A DNA stretch of 64,000 nt from Streptomyces sp. Ru62 (GTDB taxonomy: Bacteria > Actinomycetota > Actinomycetes > Streptomycetales > Streptomycetaceae): assembly GCF_002920615.1 (NCBI RefSeq), contig NZ_PQSU01000014.1:181523-245522 (forward strand), read 5' to 3'. A program made the translations under genes and the position numbers. Every line of letters begins with the position of its first letter. The stretch's first letter is position 1. Shown here one piece after another: positions 8,611-15,874 of the stretch. The notes below the pieces were generated by a model, which worked only from the letters and a program-made list of their open reading frames with translations, searched no databases and was not told the DNA's origin.

Positions 8611-8711
8611 CGGAGGCCGGTGGGACCGCTGAGTTCCGCCGGACGTCGTGACGGGCGGAGGTCGGTGACACCGGCCGGTTCCGCCGGGCGTCGCGACGGG
8701 CGGCGGCCGGT
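8611..8711. repeat. 45-bp tandem repeat, 2.2 copies
   Basis: Units at 8611-8655 and 8656-8700 share CGGAGG(C/T)CGGTG, TTCCGCCGG(A/G)CGTCG and GTGACGGG/GCGACGGG. A third partial unit, CGGCGGCCGGT, occupies 8701-8711. The first unit begins right after the MMPL stop codon. The block sits between that stop and the terminator. Confidence 0.75.
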
Positions 8712-8722
8712 CTGATCGATGG

Positions 8723-8757
8723 GTCCTGCCGGGCCAGGTGGCCCGGCAGGACTTTTT
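8723..8757 (+). terminator. Strong Rho-independent terminator of MMPL gene
   Basis: GTCCTGCCGGGC and GCCCGGCAGGAC make a perfect 12-bp stem with a 6-nt CAGGTG loop, followed directly by TTTTT. It ends the MMPL transcript. The neighbouring SDR gene converges on it from the other side. Confidence 0.92.
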
Positions 8758-8787
8758 CGTGCCCGGAGCGGGGATCCGCCGGTCCGG

Positions 8788-9711
8788 TCAGCCGGTGGCG
8801 GCGGGGCTGTGGAAGTAGTGGCCCTCGTCCAGATCCGCGAGGAGACCGGGCCGGACCGGTTCCCAGCCCAGCAGTTCGCGGGTCAGGGCGCTCGACGCGA
8901 CGGCGTCGAAGCCGAGCGGGCCGCTCAGCCAGCCGAAGTGCTCGGCAGCGGCCTCGGGCGCCACGGAGGTCACCGGCACGTCCAGATGACGGCCGATCAC
9001 TTCCGCGATGTCACGGAGCGCGACACCCTCCTCCGCCGAACCGTGCAGCACCGAGCCGGCCGGCGCCTTCTCGGCCGCCAGCCGGAACAACCGTGCGGCG
9101 TCGAGGCGGTGCACGGCCGGCCAGCGGGTGGTGCCGTCGCCGGGGTGGCCGGAGACGCCCCTGGCGCGGGCGACGGTGACGAGGCTCGCGACGAAACCGT
9201 TGTCCCCCTCGCCGTGGCACGTGGGGGAGAGCCGCACCACGGACGAGCGGACACCGCGTTCGGCGAGGGCCAGCGCCGCCTCCGCGGTGGTCTGCCGGAT
9301 CGCGAAGTGCGAGCCGTCGAGCGCGGGCCTGTCCCGTTCGGTCACGAGCCGCCCGGGTGCGAGCCCGAGCAGCCCGGAGGCCAGGACGAAGGGCCGGCCG
9401 GTTCCGGCCAGGGCGTCGCCGAAGGCCTCCACGGCACGGCGGTCGGCCTCGGCCGCCTCCTGGAATCCGCCGCTGAAGGCCAGGTCGTGCTTGAAGGCGA
9501 GGTGGATCACCCCGTCCGAGGCGGCGGCCGCGTCCCGCAGCACGCCGAGGTCGTCGACGGTGCCGCGGACGACCTCGGCCCCGGCCGCGTCGAGCGCGGC
9601 GGCGGAGGCGTCGGAGCGGGCCAGCCCGACGACCTGGTGTCCCGCCTCGATGAGGTCGGGTACGAGGGCGGAGCCGATCCAGCCGGACGCCCCGGTCACG
9701 AAGAAACGCAT
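8788..9711 (-). CDS. NAD(P)-dependent epimerase/extended SDR-family oxidoreductase
   Basis: This 307-residue protein starts with a Rossmann motif MRFFVTGASGWIG (GxxGxxG). Later segments are GVIHLAFKHDL and VRLSPTCHGEGDNGFVASL, found in the extended (atypical) SDR group with streptomycete NAD-dependent epimerase/dehydratase members. The classical YxxxK catalytic pair is not evident: the equivalent region reads SHFAIRQTTAEAALAL. Exact chemistry is therefore uncertain. It is transcribed divergently from a TetR gene. Their 85-bp intergenic region carries two copies of one 17-bp operator-like palindrome, so TetR control is very likely. Confidence 0.82.
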   Translation of the reverse strand: MRFFVTGASGWIGSALVPDLIEAGHQVVGLARSDASAAALDAAGAEVVRGTVDDLGVLRDAAAASDGVIHLAFKHDLAFSGGFQEAAEADRRAVEAFGDALAGTGRPFVLASGLLGLAPGRLVTERDRPALDGSHFAIRQTTAEAALALAERGVRSSVVRLSPTCHGEGDNGFVASLVTVARARGVSGHPGDGTTRWPAVHRLDAARLFRLAAEKAPAGSVLHGSAEEGVALRDIAEVIGRHLDVPVTSVAPEAAAEHFGWLSGPLGFDAVASSALTRELLGWEPVRPGLLADLDEGHYFHSPAATG

Positions 9712-9731
9712 GGGAGAACCCCAGACTCTTG

Positions 9732-9748
9732 ATGTCAGTGACTGTCAT
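9732..9748. promoter_or_regulatory. Operator copy 1 between SDR and TetR genes
   Basis: ATGTCAGTGACTGTCAT is an imperfect palindrome with a single mismatched pair around a central G. An identical copy lies 32 bp further on, about three helical turns away. TGTCA/TGACA-type half-sites are common for TetR repressors. Confidence 0.75.
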
Positions 9749-9763
9749 GGACCCTAACACCCC

Positions 9764-9780
9764 ATGTCAGTGACTGTCAT
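9764..9780. promoter_or_regulatory. Operator copy 2 between SDR and TetR genes
   Basis: This copy is identical in all 17 bases to the one at 9732-9748. It ends 16 bp before the TetR start codon. The paired sites suggest cooperative repression of both divergent promoters. Confidence 0.75.
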
Positions 9781-9796
9781 CGCGTAGGATCTGCGC

Positions 9797-10360
9797 ATGG
9801 GCAGATGGGAGCCGAACGCGCGCGAGCGCCTGGCGGAAGCGGCGTTGGAGCTCTACGGCGAACGCGGGTACGAGCAGACCACCGTGGCGGAGATCGCCAA
9901 GCGCGCCGGGCTGACCGAGCGCACCTTCTTCCGCCACTACGCCGACAAGCGCGAGGTGCTGTTCGACGGCTCGGGGGAGCTGGAGGAGCTGTTCGTGCGG
10001 GCGGTCGCCGGCGCGCCGGCGACCGCCGCGCCGATCGAGGCGCTGACCGCCGGACTGGAGGCGGCGTCGGAGGTCTTCGTCGACCGCCGTGCGTTCGCGC
10101 GCGCCCGGCACGCCGTGATCACGGCGAACGCGGAACTCAAGGAGCGCGAGCTGATCAAACTCGCCTCCCTGTCGACCGCGCTCGCCGGCACCCTGCGCGG
10201 GCGCGGCGTCCCGGAGCCGGCCGCGAGCCTCGCCGCCGAGGCCGCGGTGGCCGTCTTCAAGGTCGGCTTCGAACGCTGGCTGGCGGCGTCCGAGAACCGC
10301 GACCTGGTGCACCTGGTGCGGGAGGCGCTGACCGAGTTCAAGGCGGTGGCCGCCGGCTGA
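9797..10360 (+). CDS. TetR-family transcriptional regulator
   Basis: This 187-residue protein has an N-terminal HTH (about residues 7-55): RERLAEAALELYGERGYEQT, then VAEIAKRAGLTERTFFRHYADKRE, a standard TetR_N domain. The C-terminal helical ligand domain has no recognisable specificity signature. It probably autoregulates and represses the divergent SDR gene through the two identical 17-bp sites just upstream; the ligand would be a substrate or product of that enzyme (inference). It converges with the ACT-domain gene, with 79 bp between stops. Confidence 0.88.
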   Translation: MGRWEPNARERLAEAALELYGERGYEQTTVAEIAKRAGLTERTFFRHYADKREVLFDGSGELEELFVRAVAGAPATAAPIEALTAGLEAASEVFVDRRAFARARHAVITANAELKERELIKLASLSTALAGTLRGRGVPEPAASLAAEAAVAVFKVGFERWLAASENRDLVHLVREALTEFKAVAAG

Positions 10361-10439
10361 GCGGTGGTGGGGGACGGCCTGCTCCCGCCCGGCGCCCGGC
10401 TGCGTGCTGCTGCGCCGAGGGGGACCGGTGCCGTACGAC

Positions 10440-10838
10440 TCAGGGGGTGGCGTCCGCCAGTTCCCGGAGGATCTCCACCGCCCGCTCGGCCTGCTCGTGG
10501 GGCACGAAGAGGTGGTCGTGGTGGAAGCCCGCCACGACATTGCAGCTCAGGCCCGCGTCGGCGAGCGCCCGGGCGACCGCGGCGGTCAGCCCGATCGCGT
10601 CCAGCGCGGAGTGGACGCGCAGGGTGATCCACCCGGCCACGTAGTCGTACGCCATCCCGGCCGCGTCCGCGTCCGCCTGCGCCAGCACGAGGGTGAGGCC
10701 CTCCTGCTCGGCGACCGTGACCACAGGAGAGCAGCCGGAGGGTACGCCGCCCTCGGCCATGGTGAAGACGAAGCGGCCCGGGTTCAGCTCCGGCCGCATG
10801 CCGCTTAGCAGGGTGCGCAGATCGGTCTCGCCTGTCAC
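10440..10838 (-). CDS. ACT-domain protein
   Basis: This 132-residue protein has two ACT-like halves. The first part reads TLVLAQADADAAGMAYDYVAG. The second is HSALDAIGLTAAVARALADA followed by GLSCNVVAGFHHDHLFVP, the pattern of small actinobacterial ACT-domain proteins that may bind amino acids. The frame is open much further upstream, but that extension is Arg-rich. I chose the GTG at 10838, preceded by GGTGGGA. Function beyond likely ligand binding is unknown. Confidence 0.72.
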   Translation of the reverse strand: MTGETDLRTLLSGMRPELNPGRFVFTMAEGGVPSGCSPVVTVAEQEGLTLVLAQADADAAGMAYDYVAGWITLRVHSALDAIGLTAAVARALADAGLSCNVVAGFHHDHLFVPHEQAERAVEILRELADATP

Positions 10839-11035
10839 AGGTCCCACCCTACGGGCCGTGCGGACGGCCGGCCGCACGGCCCGGTGACGTGGATCCGGCG
10901 GGACCGGGCGCGCGGCGCGTGCTCGTGTGAGCCCTGTACGCGCCCCCGTTCGCGCGACAAGACTGCGCTGTCGGCGGGCAGCGGCCGGGCGCCGCCCGCG
11001 CATCGTCCGATCCCGGGGAAGGCAGGTCGGCCGCC

Positions 11036-11758
11036 GTGCTGTTGCGTCTGCCCACGTCCGTGCCGGAAGCCCGGGCATGCCTGGCCGAGGGGGCCGTGCC
11101 GATAGGCGGGGCGACTCTCGTGTGGGCGACCTGGCAACGGGACGGATTCCCCGGACTGGCCATGTCCCTCCGGGAGTTGCCGGAGGCCAACGTCCTGGGC
11201 CGGGAGACCGTGGGCGGCGCCGTGATCCTGCACCGGATCGACGAACGGGTGCCGGACGTCCTGCGGCTGGCCGCCGCCGGCATCGGCACCGGCGCGGTAC
11301 GGCGTACGGCGACGGTCGGCGGCAACATCGTCGGCAGCACGCTGCGCTGCCTGCTGCCCGCCGCGCTCGTCCTGAACGCCCGCGCGACGGTCCTGGAGAC
11401 CGACGGAGTCCGCGAGGCCGACCTGGCCGAGGTGGTCGCCAAGCGGCCGGTGCTCATCGGCCTGCGCTGGCGCACGCCGGTCGCCTCGGCGTACCGCAAG
11501 CTGCCCGGCGAGGCGGGCGGCACGCCACCCCTCGTCGTCGCCTCGGCCCTGCACGCCGGACGGGATGTGCCACACCGCCTGCGGGTCGCCGTACGGGACG
11601 GGTACGAGGTGCTCAGCGGCACCGCCCCCGGTGACGCCGGTGCCGACGAGACCCTCGACGCACTGCGCGGCACCGCCCTCGGCGCGCTGCCGGCCGCCGC
11701 CTGGGACGTCGTACGCCCCCAGGTGACCGACCTCCTGGCGAGCCGCGGCACGGACTGA
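11036..11758 (+). CDS. FAD-binding subunit-like protein of molybdopterin dehydrogenase family (stand-alone)
   Basis: This 240-residue protein resembles the medium FAD subunit of xanthine-dehydrogenase-type enzymes. AEGAVPIGGATLVW corresponds to the first FAD-binding GG loop and TATVGGNIVGSTLR to the TIGGNI pyrophosphate loop. A CO_deh_flav_C-like tail follows (about 140-240). It is shorter than the usual 280-300 residues. No molybdopterin or 2Fe-2S partner sits beside it; the only complete Mo-hydroxylase in the window is 16 kb away. The GTG at 11036 begins LLRLPTSVPEA, matching the family N-terminus. It may be an orphan subunit or partner a distant enzyme. Confidence 0.75.
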   Translation: MLLRLPTSVPEARACLAEGAVPIGGATLVWATWQRDGFPGLAMSLRELPEANVLGRETVGGAVILHRIDERVPDVLRLAAAGIGTGAVRRTATVGGNIVGSTLRCLLPAALVLNARATVLETDGVREADLAEVVAKRPVLIGLRWRTPVASAYRKLPGEAGGTPPLVVASALHAGRDVPHRLRVAVRDGYEVLSGTAPGDAGADETLDALRGTALGALPAAAWDVVRPQVTDLLASRGTD

Positions 11759-11857
11759 GCGGACGGCTGCTCCCCGTGGCCGTCGCGGTCTTCGCGCGGG
11801 CGCCCCGGCCGCCGGCCGCGGAGTCATGAGCGTCGGTGGCGTGGCATCGTGGCGGGT

Positions 11858-12319
11858 ATGGCGACGGAACCGGACGTGGCGGTACTGGTCGGGCTGCAGG
11901 CCGCAGGCAAGTCCACCTTCTACGCGCTGTGCCTGGCCGACCGGTACGCGCTGGTCAGCAAGGACCTGTTCCCGCGCGGTGCCCGCAACAAGCAGGGCCG
12001 GCAGATGCGGCTGGTGGCGGAGCACCTGGCCGCCGGACGGGCGGTGGCCGTGGACAACACCAATCCGTCACCGCAGGAGTGGGGCCCGCTGGTGGAGGCG
12101 GCCCACGCCCACGGGGCGACCGCGACGGCCTACTGGTTCCCGCCGGACGTGACGGGCTCCCTGCGGCGCAACGCCGCGCGCGGGGGCCGCGACCGGGTCC
12201 CCGACATCGGTGTCCTCGCCACGTCGAAGCGGCTGCGCAGACCGTCGCCGCGGGACGGCTTCGACGCGGTGCGCGAGGTCCGGTTCGACGGGCGGGGCGG
12301 CTTCCGGGTACGGGACTGA
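11858..12319 (+). CDS. P-loop AAA-family ATPase/polynucleotide-kinase-like protein
   Basis: This 153-residue protein has a Walker A motif near its start (VLVGLQAAGKSTF, about residues 10-22). Further motifs are LVSKDLFPRG, AVAVDNTNPSPQEW and TGSLRRNAARGG. This is the arrangement of small polynucleotide kinase-like P-loop proteins, where an arginine lid follows the SKD and DNTN motifs. It would phosphorylate a nucleic acid end or a small alcohol. The ATG at 11858 is preferred, with an alternative GTG at 11849. It is followed 34 bp later by the ferredoxin-MBL gene in the same direction. Confidence 0.78.
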   Translation: MATEPDVAVLVGLQAAGKSTFYALCLADRYALVSKDLFPRGARNKQGRQMRLVAEHLAAGRAVAVDNTNPSPQEWGPLVEAAHAHGATATAYWFPPDVTGSLRRNAARGGRDRVPDIGVLATSKRLRRPSPRDGFDAVREVRFDGRGGFRVRD

Positions 12320-12353
12320 GCCGACCGACAACACAAGGCCAAGGAGGCCTGCC

Positions 12354-13223
12354 GTGGACGGATGGTACGTGGACGACCGCTGCGTGAACTGCGACGTGGC
12401 CCGGCAGTTCGCACCCGGACTGATCGGCGAGGCCGACGGGAAGTCGCGGATCCTGCGCCCGCCGGCCGACGAGGCGGAGAACCGGCGGTTGCACGCCGCC
12501 GTCTTCGCCTGTCCCACCCGCTCGATCCGGCCGGTGACCGGCCGCGCGGACCCGGCGCTGGACCCGTTCCCGATGCACCTGGACGACGGGGTGCTGATCT
12601 GCGGGCACAACTCGGCGCGCACCGCGGGCGCCAACGCGTACCTGCTGCCGCGTCCGTCCGGCACCAGCATGATGATCGACACGCCCCGCTGGAGCCGTGA
12701 ACTGGCCGGACGGTACACGGCGTACGGCCCCGTCACGGACGTGCTGCTCACCCACCGCGACCATGCCGCGCACGGCCGCCGCTACGCCGACCACTTCGGC
12801 GCCCGGCTCTGGATCCACGAGGGCGATCTGGACGCCGCGCCGGACGCCGACCAGGTGATCCGCGGACTCGAACCGCTGGAGATCGCCGCGGGCGTCACCG
12901 TCCACCCGTTCCCCGGCCACACCCGCGGCAGCGTCCTGTACCTCGCCGACGACCGGTACTGCTTCAGCGGTGACAGCTTCTACTGGTCGCGTACGACCGG
13001 TGATCTGGAGGTCGCCGAGAGCGTGACCTGGTGCTCCATCGAGGCCCTGGCCGACTCCCTGGCCAGGACGGCGGGGCGGCTGCGGTTCGAATGGGTCCTG
13101 CCGGGCCACGGGGACCGGCGCCGGCTGCCCGCCGGGGAGATGTCCCGGCGGCTGCACGGCCTGACGGAACGCACGCGCGTGCTGCGGCCCCGTCCGATCG
13201 ACTTCACGGGCGTCCGCTGGTGA
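12354..13223 (+). CDS. Ferredoxin-domain/MBL-fold metallo-hydrolase fusion
   Basis: This 289-residue protein has an N-terminal ferredoxin-like segment (CVNCD at about 10-14 and ACPTRSI at about 55-61), suggesting an Fe-S cluster. A metallo-beta-lactamase fold follows: LLTHRDHAAH is the metal-binding motif (a variant of HxHxDH), FPGHTRGS gives a second histidine, CFSGDSF the bridging aspartate, and VLPGHGD the last histidine. Ferredoxin-MBL fusions are widespread in actinomycetes without a defined substrate. AAGGAGG lies seven bases before the GTG start. The N-terminus begins DGWYVDDRC, typical for the family. Confidence 0.85.
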   Translation: MDGWYVDDRCVNCDVARQFAPGLIGEADGKSRILRPPADEAENRRLHAAVFACPTRSIRPVTGRADPALDPFPMHLDDGVLICGHNSARTAGANAYLLPRPSGTSMMIDTPRWSRELAGRYTAYGPVTDVLLTHRDHAAHGRRYADHFGARLWIHEGDLDAAPDADQVIRGLEPLEIAAGVTVHPFPGHTRGSVLYLADDRYCFSGDSFYWSRTTGDLEVAESVTWCSIEALADSLARTAGRLRFEWVLPGHGDRRRLPAGEMSRRLHGLTERTRVLRPRPIDFTGVRW

Positions 13224-13336
13224 CGGCACGCCGCGCTGTTCCCTGACAGGCAACACCCGGGGCGCTGTCAGGATCACCGCCCCCGCGCCGGGCTCCTACC
13301 TTGTCGGTGCACAGGGTCCGACCGAAGGGGACGGGA

Positions 13337-14263
13337 ATGAAGCGCAAGGCGACGGCACGGGTGCTGCCCGCGTTACTGGTGGCGCTCAGCGTGGTGGGCT
13401 CCGGGGCTCCGTCCTCGGCGCAGAACGAGAACCCGCCCGCGGCCCCGCCGACCACGGCGGTCGGACCGCAGTACGACACCACGCACGTCTACGTCACCCC
13501 CGGCTCCACGGACGCCTTCGTCGCGAGCTGGGAGGCGACCTTCGGCGGGACCCACACGGCCAAGGTCGTCACGACCGTCACCCCGACGCCCAGCACCACC
13601 GAGTCCGAGCTGGTCCTCTCGCCGGTCGGCACCCTGTCCGTGTTCGACTTCAAGACGCCCGTGCCGTACCCGTTCGGCAGCGAACGGACGGGCTGGCTCA
13701 TGAGTGACTTCGACACGGGCGTCCGCCTGGCCCGCAAGAGCGGGGCCCAGGTCGTCGTCGAGCCCTTCGACGACCCCATCGGCCGCGACGCGGTCGTCCA
13801 GTTCCCGGGCGGCATCAACGCCCAGCTGTACTGGCACACCAAGGTTCCGTCGTACGTGCCGCTGGAGACAGTGCCGGACAACCGCGTCCATCTGACGCCG
13901 GACTCGGTGGACGCGTTCCTCCGCTCCTACCTGCGTTTCACCGGTGGCCGGATCGTCGCCGACCAGCGGGCGGCGGACGGCGGTGCCCTCGGCCGGCCCG
14001 GGGAGACGTACCGCCGCATCGCCCTCCGCTCCCCGTTCGGCAACACGGTCGTCAGCGTCACCGACGGCCACCTTCCCTACCCGTTCGGCCGGGAGACCAC
14101 CGGCTACGCGGTGCAGGACCTGCCGGCGACGCTGCGCAGGGCCGGGGCATCGGGCGCGAAGGTGCTGTGGGGGCCGTACGCTTCGGGGGGCCGGTCCTCC
14201 GCGATGGTGGAGTTCCCCGGTGGCTATGTGGCTGAACTGCATGAAGGAGGGGAGCGCGGGTGA
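13337..14263 (+). CDS. Secreted duplicated VOC (glyoxalase-like) protein with a TTA codon
   Basis: This 308-residue protein starts with a Sec signal peptide (MKRKATARVLPALLVALS, then cleavage near SSAQ). Two homologous VOC/glyoxalase halves follow (about 45-160 and 185-305). Each ends in a repeated pattern such as YPFGSERTGW or YPFGRETTGY and VVQFPGGINAQLYW or MVEFPGGYVAELHE. Codon 13 (13373-13375) is TTA, the rare leucine codon read only by the developmentally controlled bldA tRNA in Streptomyces, so translation may be growth-phase dependent. Its TGA overlaps the next GTG start by 4 bp, indicating translational coupling. Ligand unknown. Confidence 0.8.
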   Translation: MKRKATARVLPALLVALSVVGSGAPSSAQNENPPAAPPTTAVGPQYDTTHVYVTPGSTDAFVASWEATFGGTHTAKVVTTVTPTPSTTESELVLSPVGTLSVFDFKTPVPYPFGSERTGWLMSDFDTGVRLARKSGAQVVVEPFDDPIGRDAVVQFPGGINAQLYWHTKVPSYVPLETVPDNRVHLTPDSVDAFLRSYLRFTGGRIVADQRAADGGALGRPGETYRRIALRSPFGNTVVSVTDGHLPYPFGRETTGYAVQDLPATLRRAGASGAKVLWGPYASGGRSSAMVEFPGGYVAELHEGGERG

Positions 14264-14724
14264 CCGACGCGACGATGGGCGATGACGTGTACCAGCCGGA
14301 CGGGTCGGAGGTGCAGGACGACGCCGGCTTGCTGGACGCGTCCGACACCCTGGACTACCGGAGCGGCGAAGAGGCCCTGGACGAGGGCTACTCACCGCCG
14401 GAGCGCCCCTGGGGCGTGGAGCACAGCGGCGTCACGGCGGCGGAGCGGTGGCGGGGGGAGAGCCTGGACGAGCGCCTCGCCGAGGAGGTGCCGGACATCG
14501 GCGTCCCGGAGGGCGACGGCCTCGGCGACACCTGGGGCACGGACGGAGAACTCGTCGACGACGAGGTCGGCGACGAGCGCGCCGGACGGCTCGTCGCACC
14601 GGACGAGGGCAGCCATGAGATCACCGAGTCCGACCTGTTCGCCTCCGACCGGGGCCTGGACGGCGCCGGGGCCTCGGCCGAGGAGGCCGCGATGCATGTG
14701 ATCCCCGATGCCGACAGTTACTGA
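14260..14724 (+). CDS. DUF5709 acidic protein
   Basis: This strongly acidic 154-residue protein matches the actinobacterial DUF5709 type. It has a DVYQP opening, LDASDTLDY and LDEGYSPPERPWGV near the front, and the block ESLDERLAEEVPD. No membrane segment or catalytic motif is seen, and function is unknown. Its GTG start overlaps the stop of the secreted VOC gene by 4 bp, so it should be translated from the same mRNA and would also depend on reading of the TTA codon upstream. A further small gene follows 33 bp later. Confidence 0.82.
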   Translation: MTDATMGDDVYQPDGSEVQDDAGLLDASDTLDYRSGEEALDEGYSPPERPWGVEHSGVTAAERWRGESLDERLAEEVPDIGVPEGDGLGDTWGTDGELVDDEVGDERAGRLVAPDEGSHEITESDLFASDRGLDGAGASAEEAAMHVIPDADSY

Positions 14725-14757
14725 CGCCCACCGCGGCCCGACAGGGAGGACCACCGG

Positions 14758-14988
14758 ATGAGCACCGCCGAGCCGGGGCCGGACACCGGCCACCACCACC
14801 TGCGGCACCTCAGGGAACGGATGGCCGGGCATCACCGCCGTGCCCGGGCCGAGCAGGAGGAGTCCGCGCTGGAGGAAGCGATCGACGGGGCGGCCTTCGA
14901 CCTGGCCGCCGACATCGCCCACCCCACCGCCGGTGGGCCGGAGCCCGGCTACGACGTCGACACGGACCTCGGCGTCGACCGGCGGTAG
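14758..14988 (+). CDS. Small hypothetical protein, 76 aa
   Basis: A short hydrophilic protein with a His/Arg-rich first half (HHHLRHLRERMAGHHRR) and an acidic second half ending DVDTDLGVDRR. GGGAGGA lies 8 bp before the ATG, and codon bias is typical of the genome. It follows DUF5709 in the same direction and probably shares its transcript. I do not recognise a family. Confidence 0.65.
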   Translation: MSTAEPGPDTGHHHLRHLRERMAGHHRRARAEQEESALEEAIDGAAFDLAADIAHPTAGGPEPGYDVDTDLGVDRR

Positions 14989-15016
14989 CGGCACCCGCGT
15001 CGCGCACCCGGACACC

Positions 15017-15047
15017 GCCGGCCGGTCTCGCTCCGAGGCCGGCCGGT
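15017..15047. terminator. Bidirectional hairpin between convergent genes
   Basis: A 14-bp stem with two G-T wobbles (left arm 15017-15030, right arm 15034-15047) encloses a CTC triloop. It sits between the stops of the 76-aa gene and the ABC permease gene and can serve both directions. Confidence 0.7.
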
Positions 15048-15048
15048 C

Positions 15049-15864
15049 TCACTTGAGGGCTGCGCCGGCGATCCCGGCGGCCAGGTGGCGCTGGGCGGCG
15101 ACGAGCAGCCCTGCCGCCGGGACGGACGCCAGGACCGCGGTGGCCATGACGGCGTTCCACTGGTTCGTGTGGGCGCCGAGGTACTCGTAGATGCCGACGG
15201 TGACCGGCCGCACCGACCCCGTGGTGTTCAGGGTGAGCGCGAAGAGGAAGTCGCCCCAGGCGAACAGGAAGGTGAAGAGTCCGGCGGTGATCAGCGCGTT
15301 CCGGCTCAGCGGGAGCACCACGGACCACAGGACGCGGAGCCGGCCGGCGCCGTCCACACGGGCGGCGTCGACGATCTCCCCGGGGATGCTCCGCATGAAC
15401 GCGCGCAGGACGAGGATCGCGAAGGGCACGCCCGTGGTGGAGTCGGCGAGGATCAGCCCGCCGTAGGAGTTCAGGAGGCCCAGGTCGGTGTAAGCGCCGT
15501 ACAGCGCGTTGGCCACCACGATGCCCGGCACCGTCTGGGTGACCAGGATGCCGAACAGCACGACCGTGGTGCCCCGCAGCCGGAGCCGGGCCAGTGCGTA
15601 GGCCGCCGGTACCCCGAGTCCGAGGCTCAGCGCCACACTGCCGAGGGCCACGACGAGGCTGGTGAGCAGGTTGCGCCCCTGATCGCGCAGGGCGGTGGCG
15701 TAGCCGCCGAAGTCCGGGTGGAGCGGGAACCAGCCCGCCCGCAGGACGTTGCCCGCCGGTTGCAGGGAGGCGTTGACCATCCAGTACACCGGGAACAGCA
15801 TCAGCGCGAGCAGGACGATGCCCACGACCGTGGACAGGGGGCCGCGTGCGGGTCCGCGCTTCAC
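15049..15864 (-). CDS. Carbohydrate ABC transporter permease, MalG type (CUT1)
   Basis: This 271-residue protein has about six membrane helices. The cytoplasmic EAA loop is seen as EIVDAARVDGAGRLRVLWSV (about residues 165-185), the site that docks the ATPase. The opening LMLFPVYWMVNASLQP is typical of MalG/LacG permeases. The GTG at 15864 lies 10 bp after the stop of the partner permease, so the genes are co-transcribed. The three-gene operon lacks an ATP-binding gene, as is usual for streptomycete sugar importers that share the MsiK ATPase encoded elsewhere. The sugar is unknown. Confidence 0.88.
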   Translation of the reverse strand: MKRGPARGPLSTVVGIVLLALMLFPVYWMVNASLQPAGNVLRAGWFPLHPDFGGYATALRDQGRNLLTSLVVALGSVALSLGLGVPAAYALARLRLRGTTVVLFGILVTQTVPGIVVANALYGAYTDLGLLNSYGGLILADSTTGVPFAILVLRAFMRSIPGEIVDAARVDGAGRLRVLWSVVLPLSRNALITAGLFTFLFAWGDFLFALTLNTTGSVRPVTVGIYEYLGAHTNQWNAVMATAVLASVPAAGLLVAAQRHLAAGIAGAALK

Positions 15865-15874
15865 CGAGGGCCCC

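Noticed and set aside
8611..8711. CRISPR-like appearance of tandem repeats
   Set aside because: Units are directly adjacent without unique spacers, and there are no cas genes.
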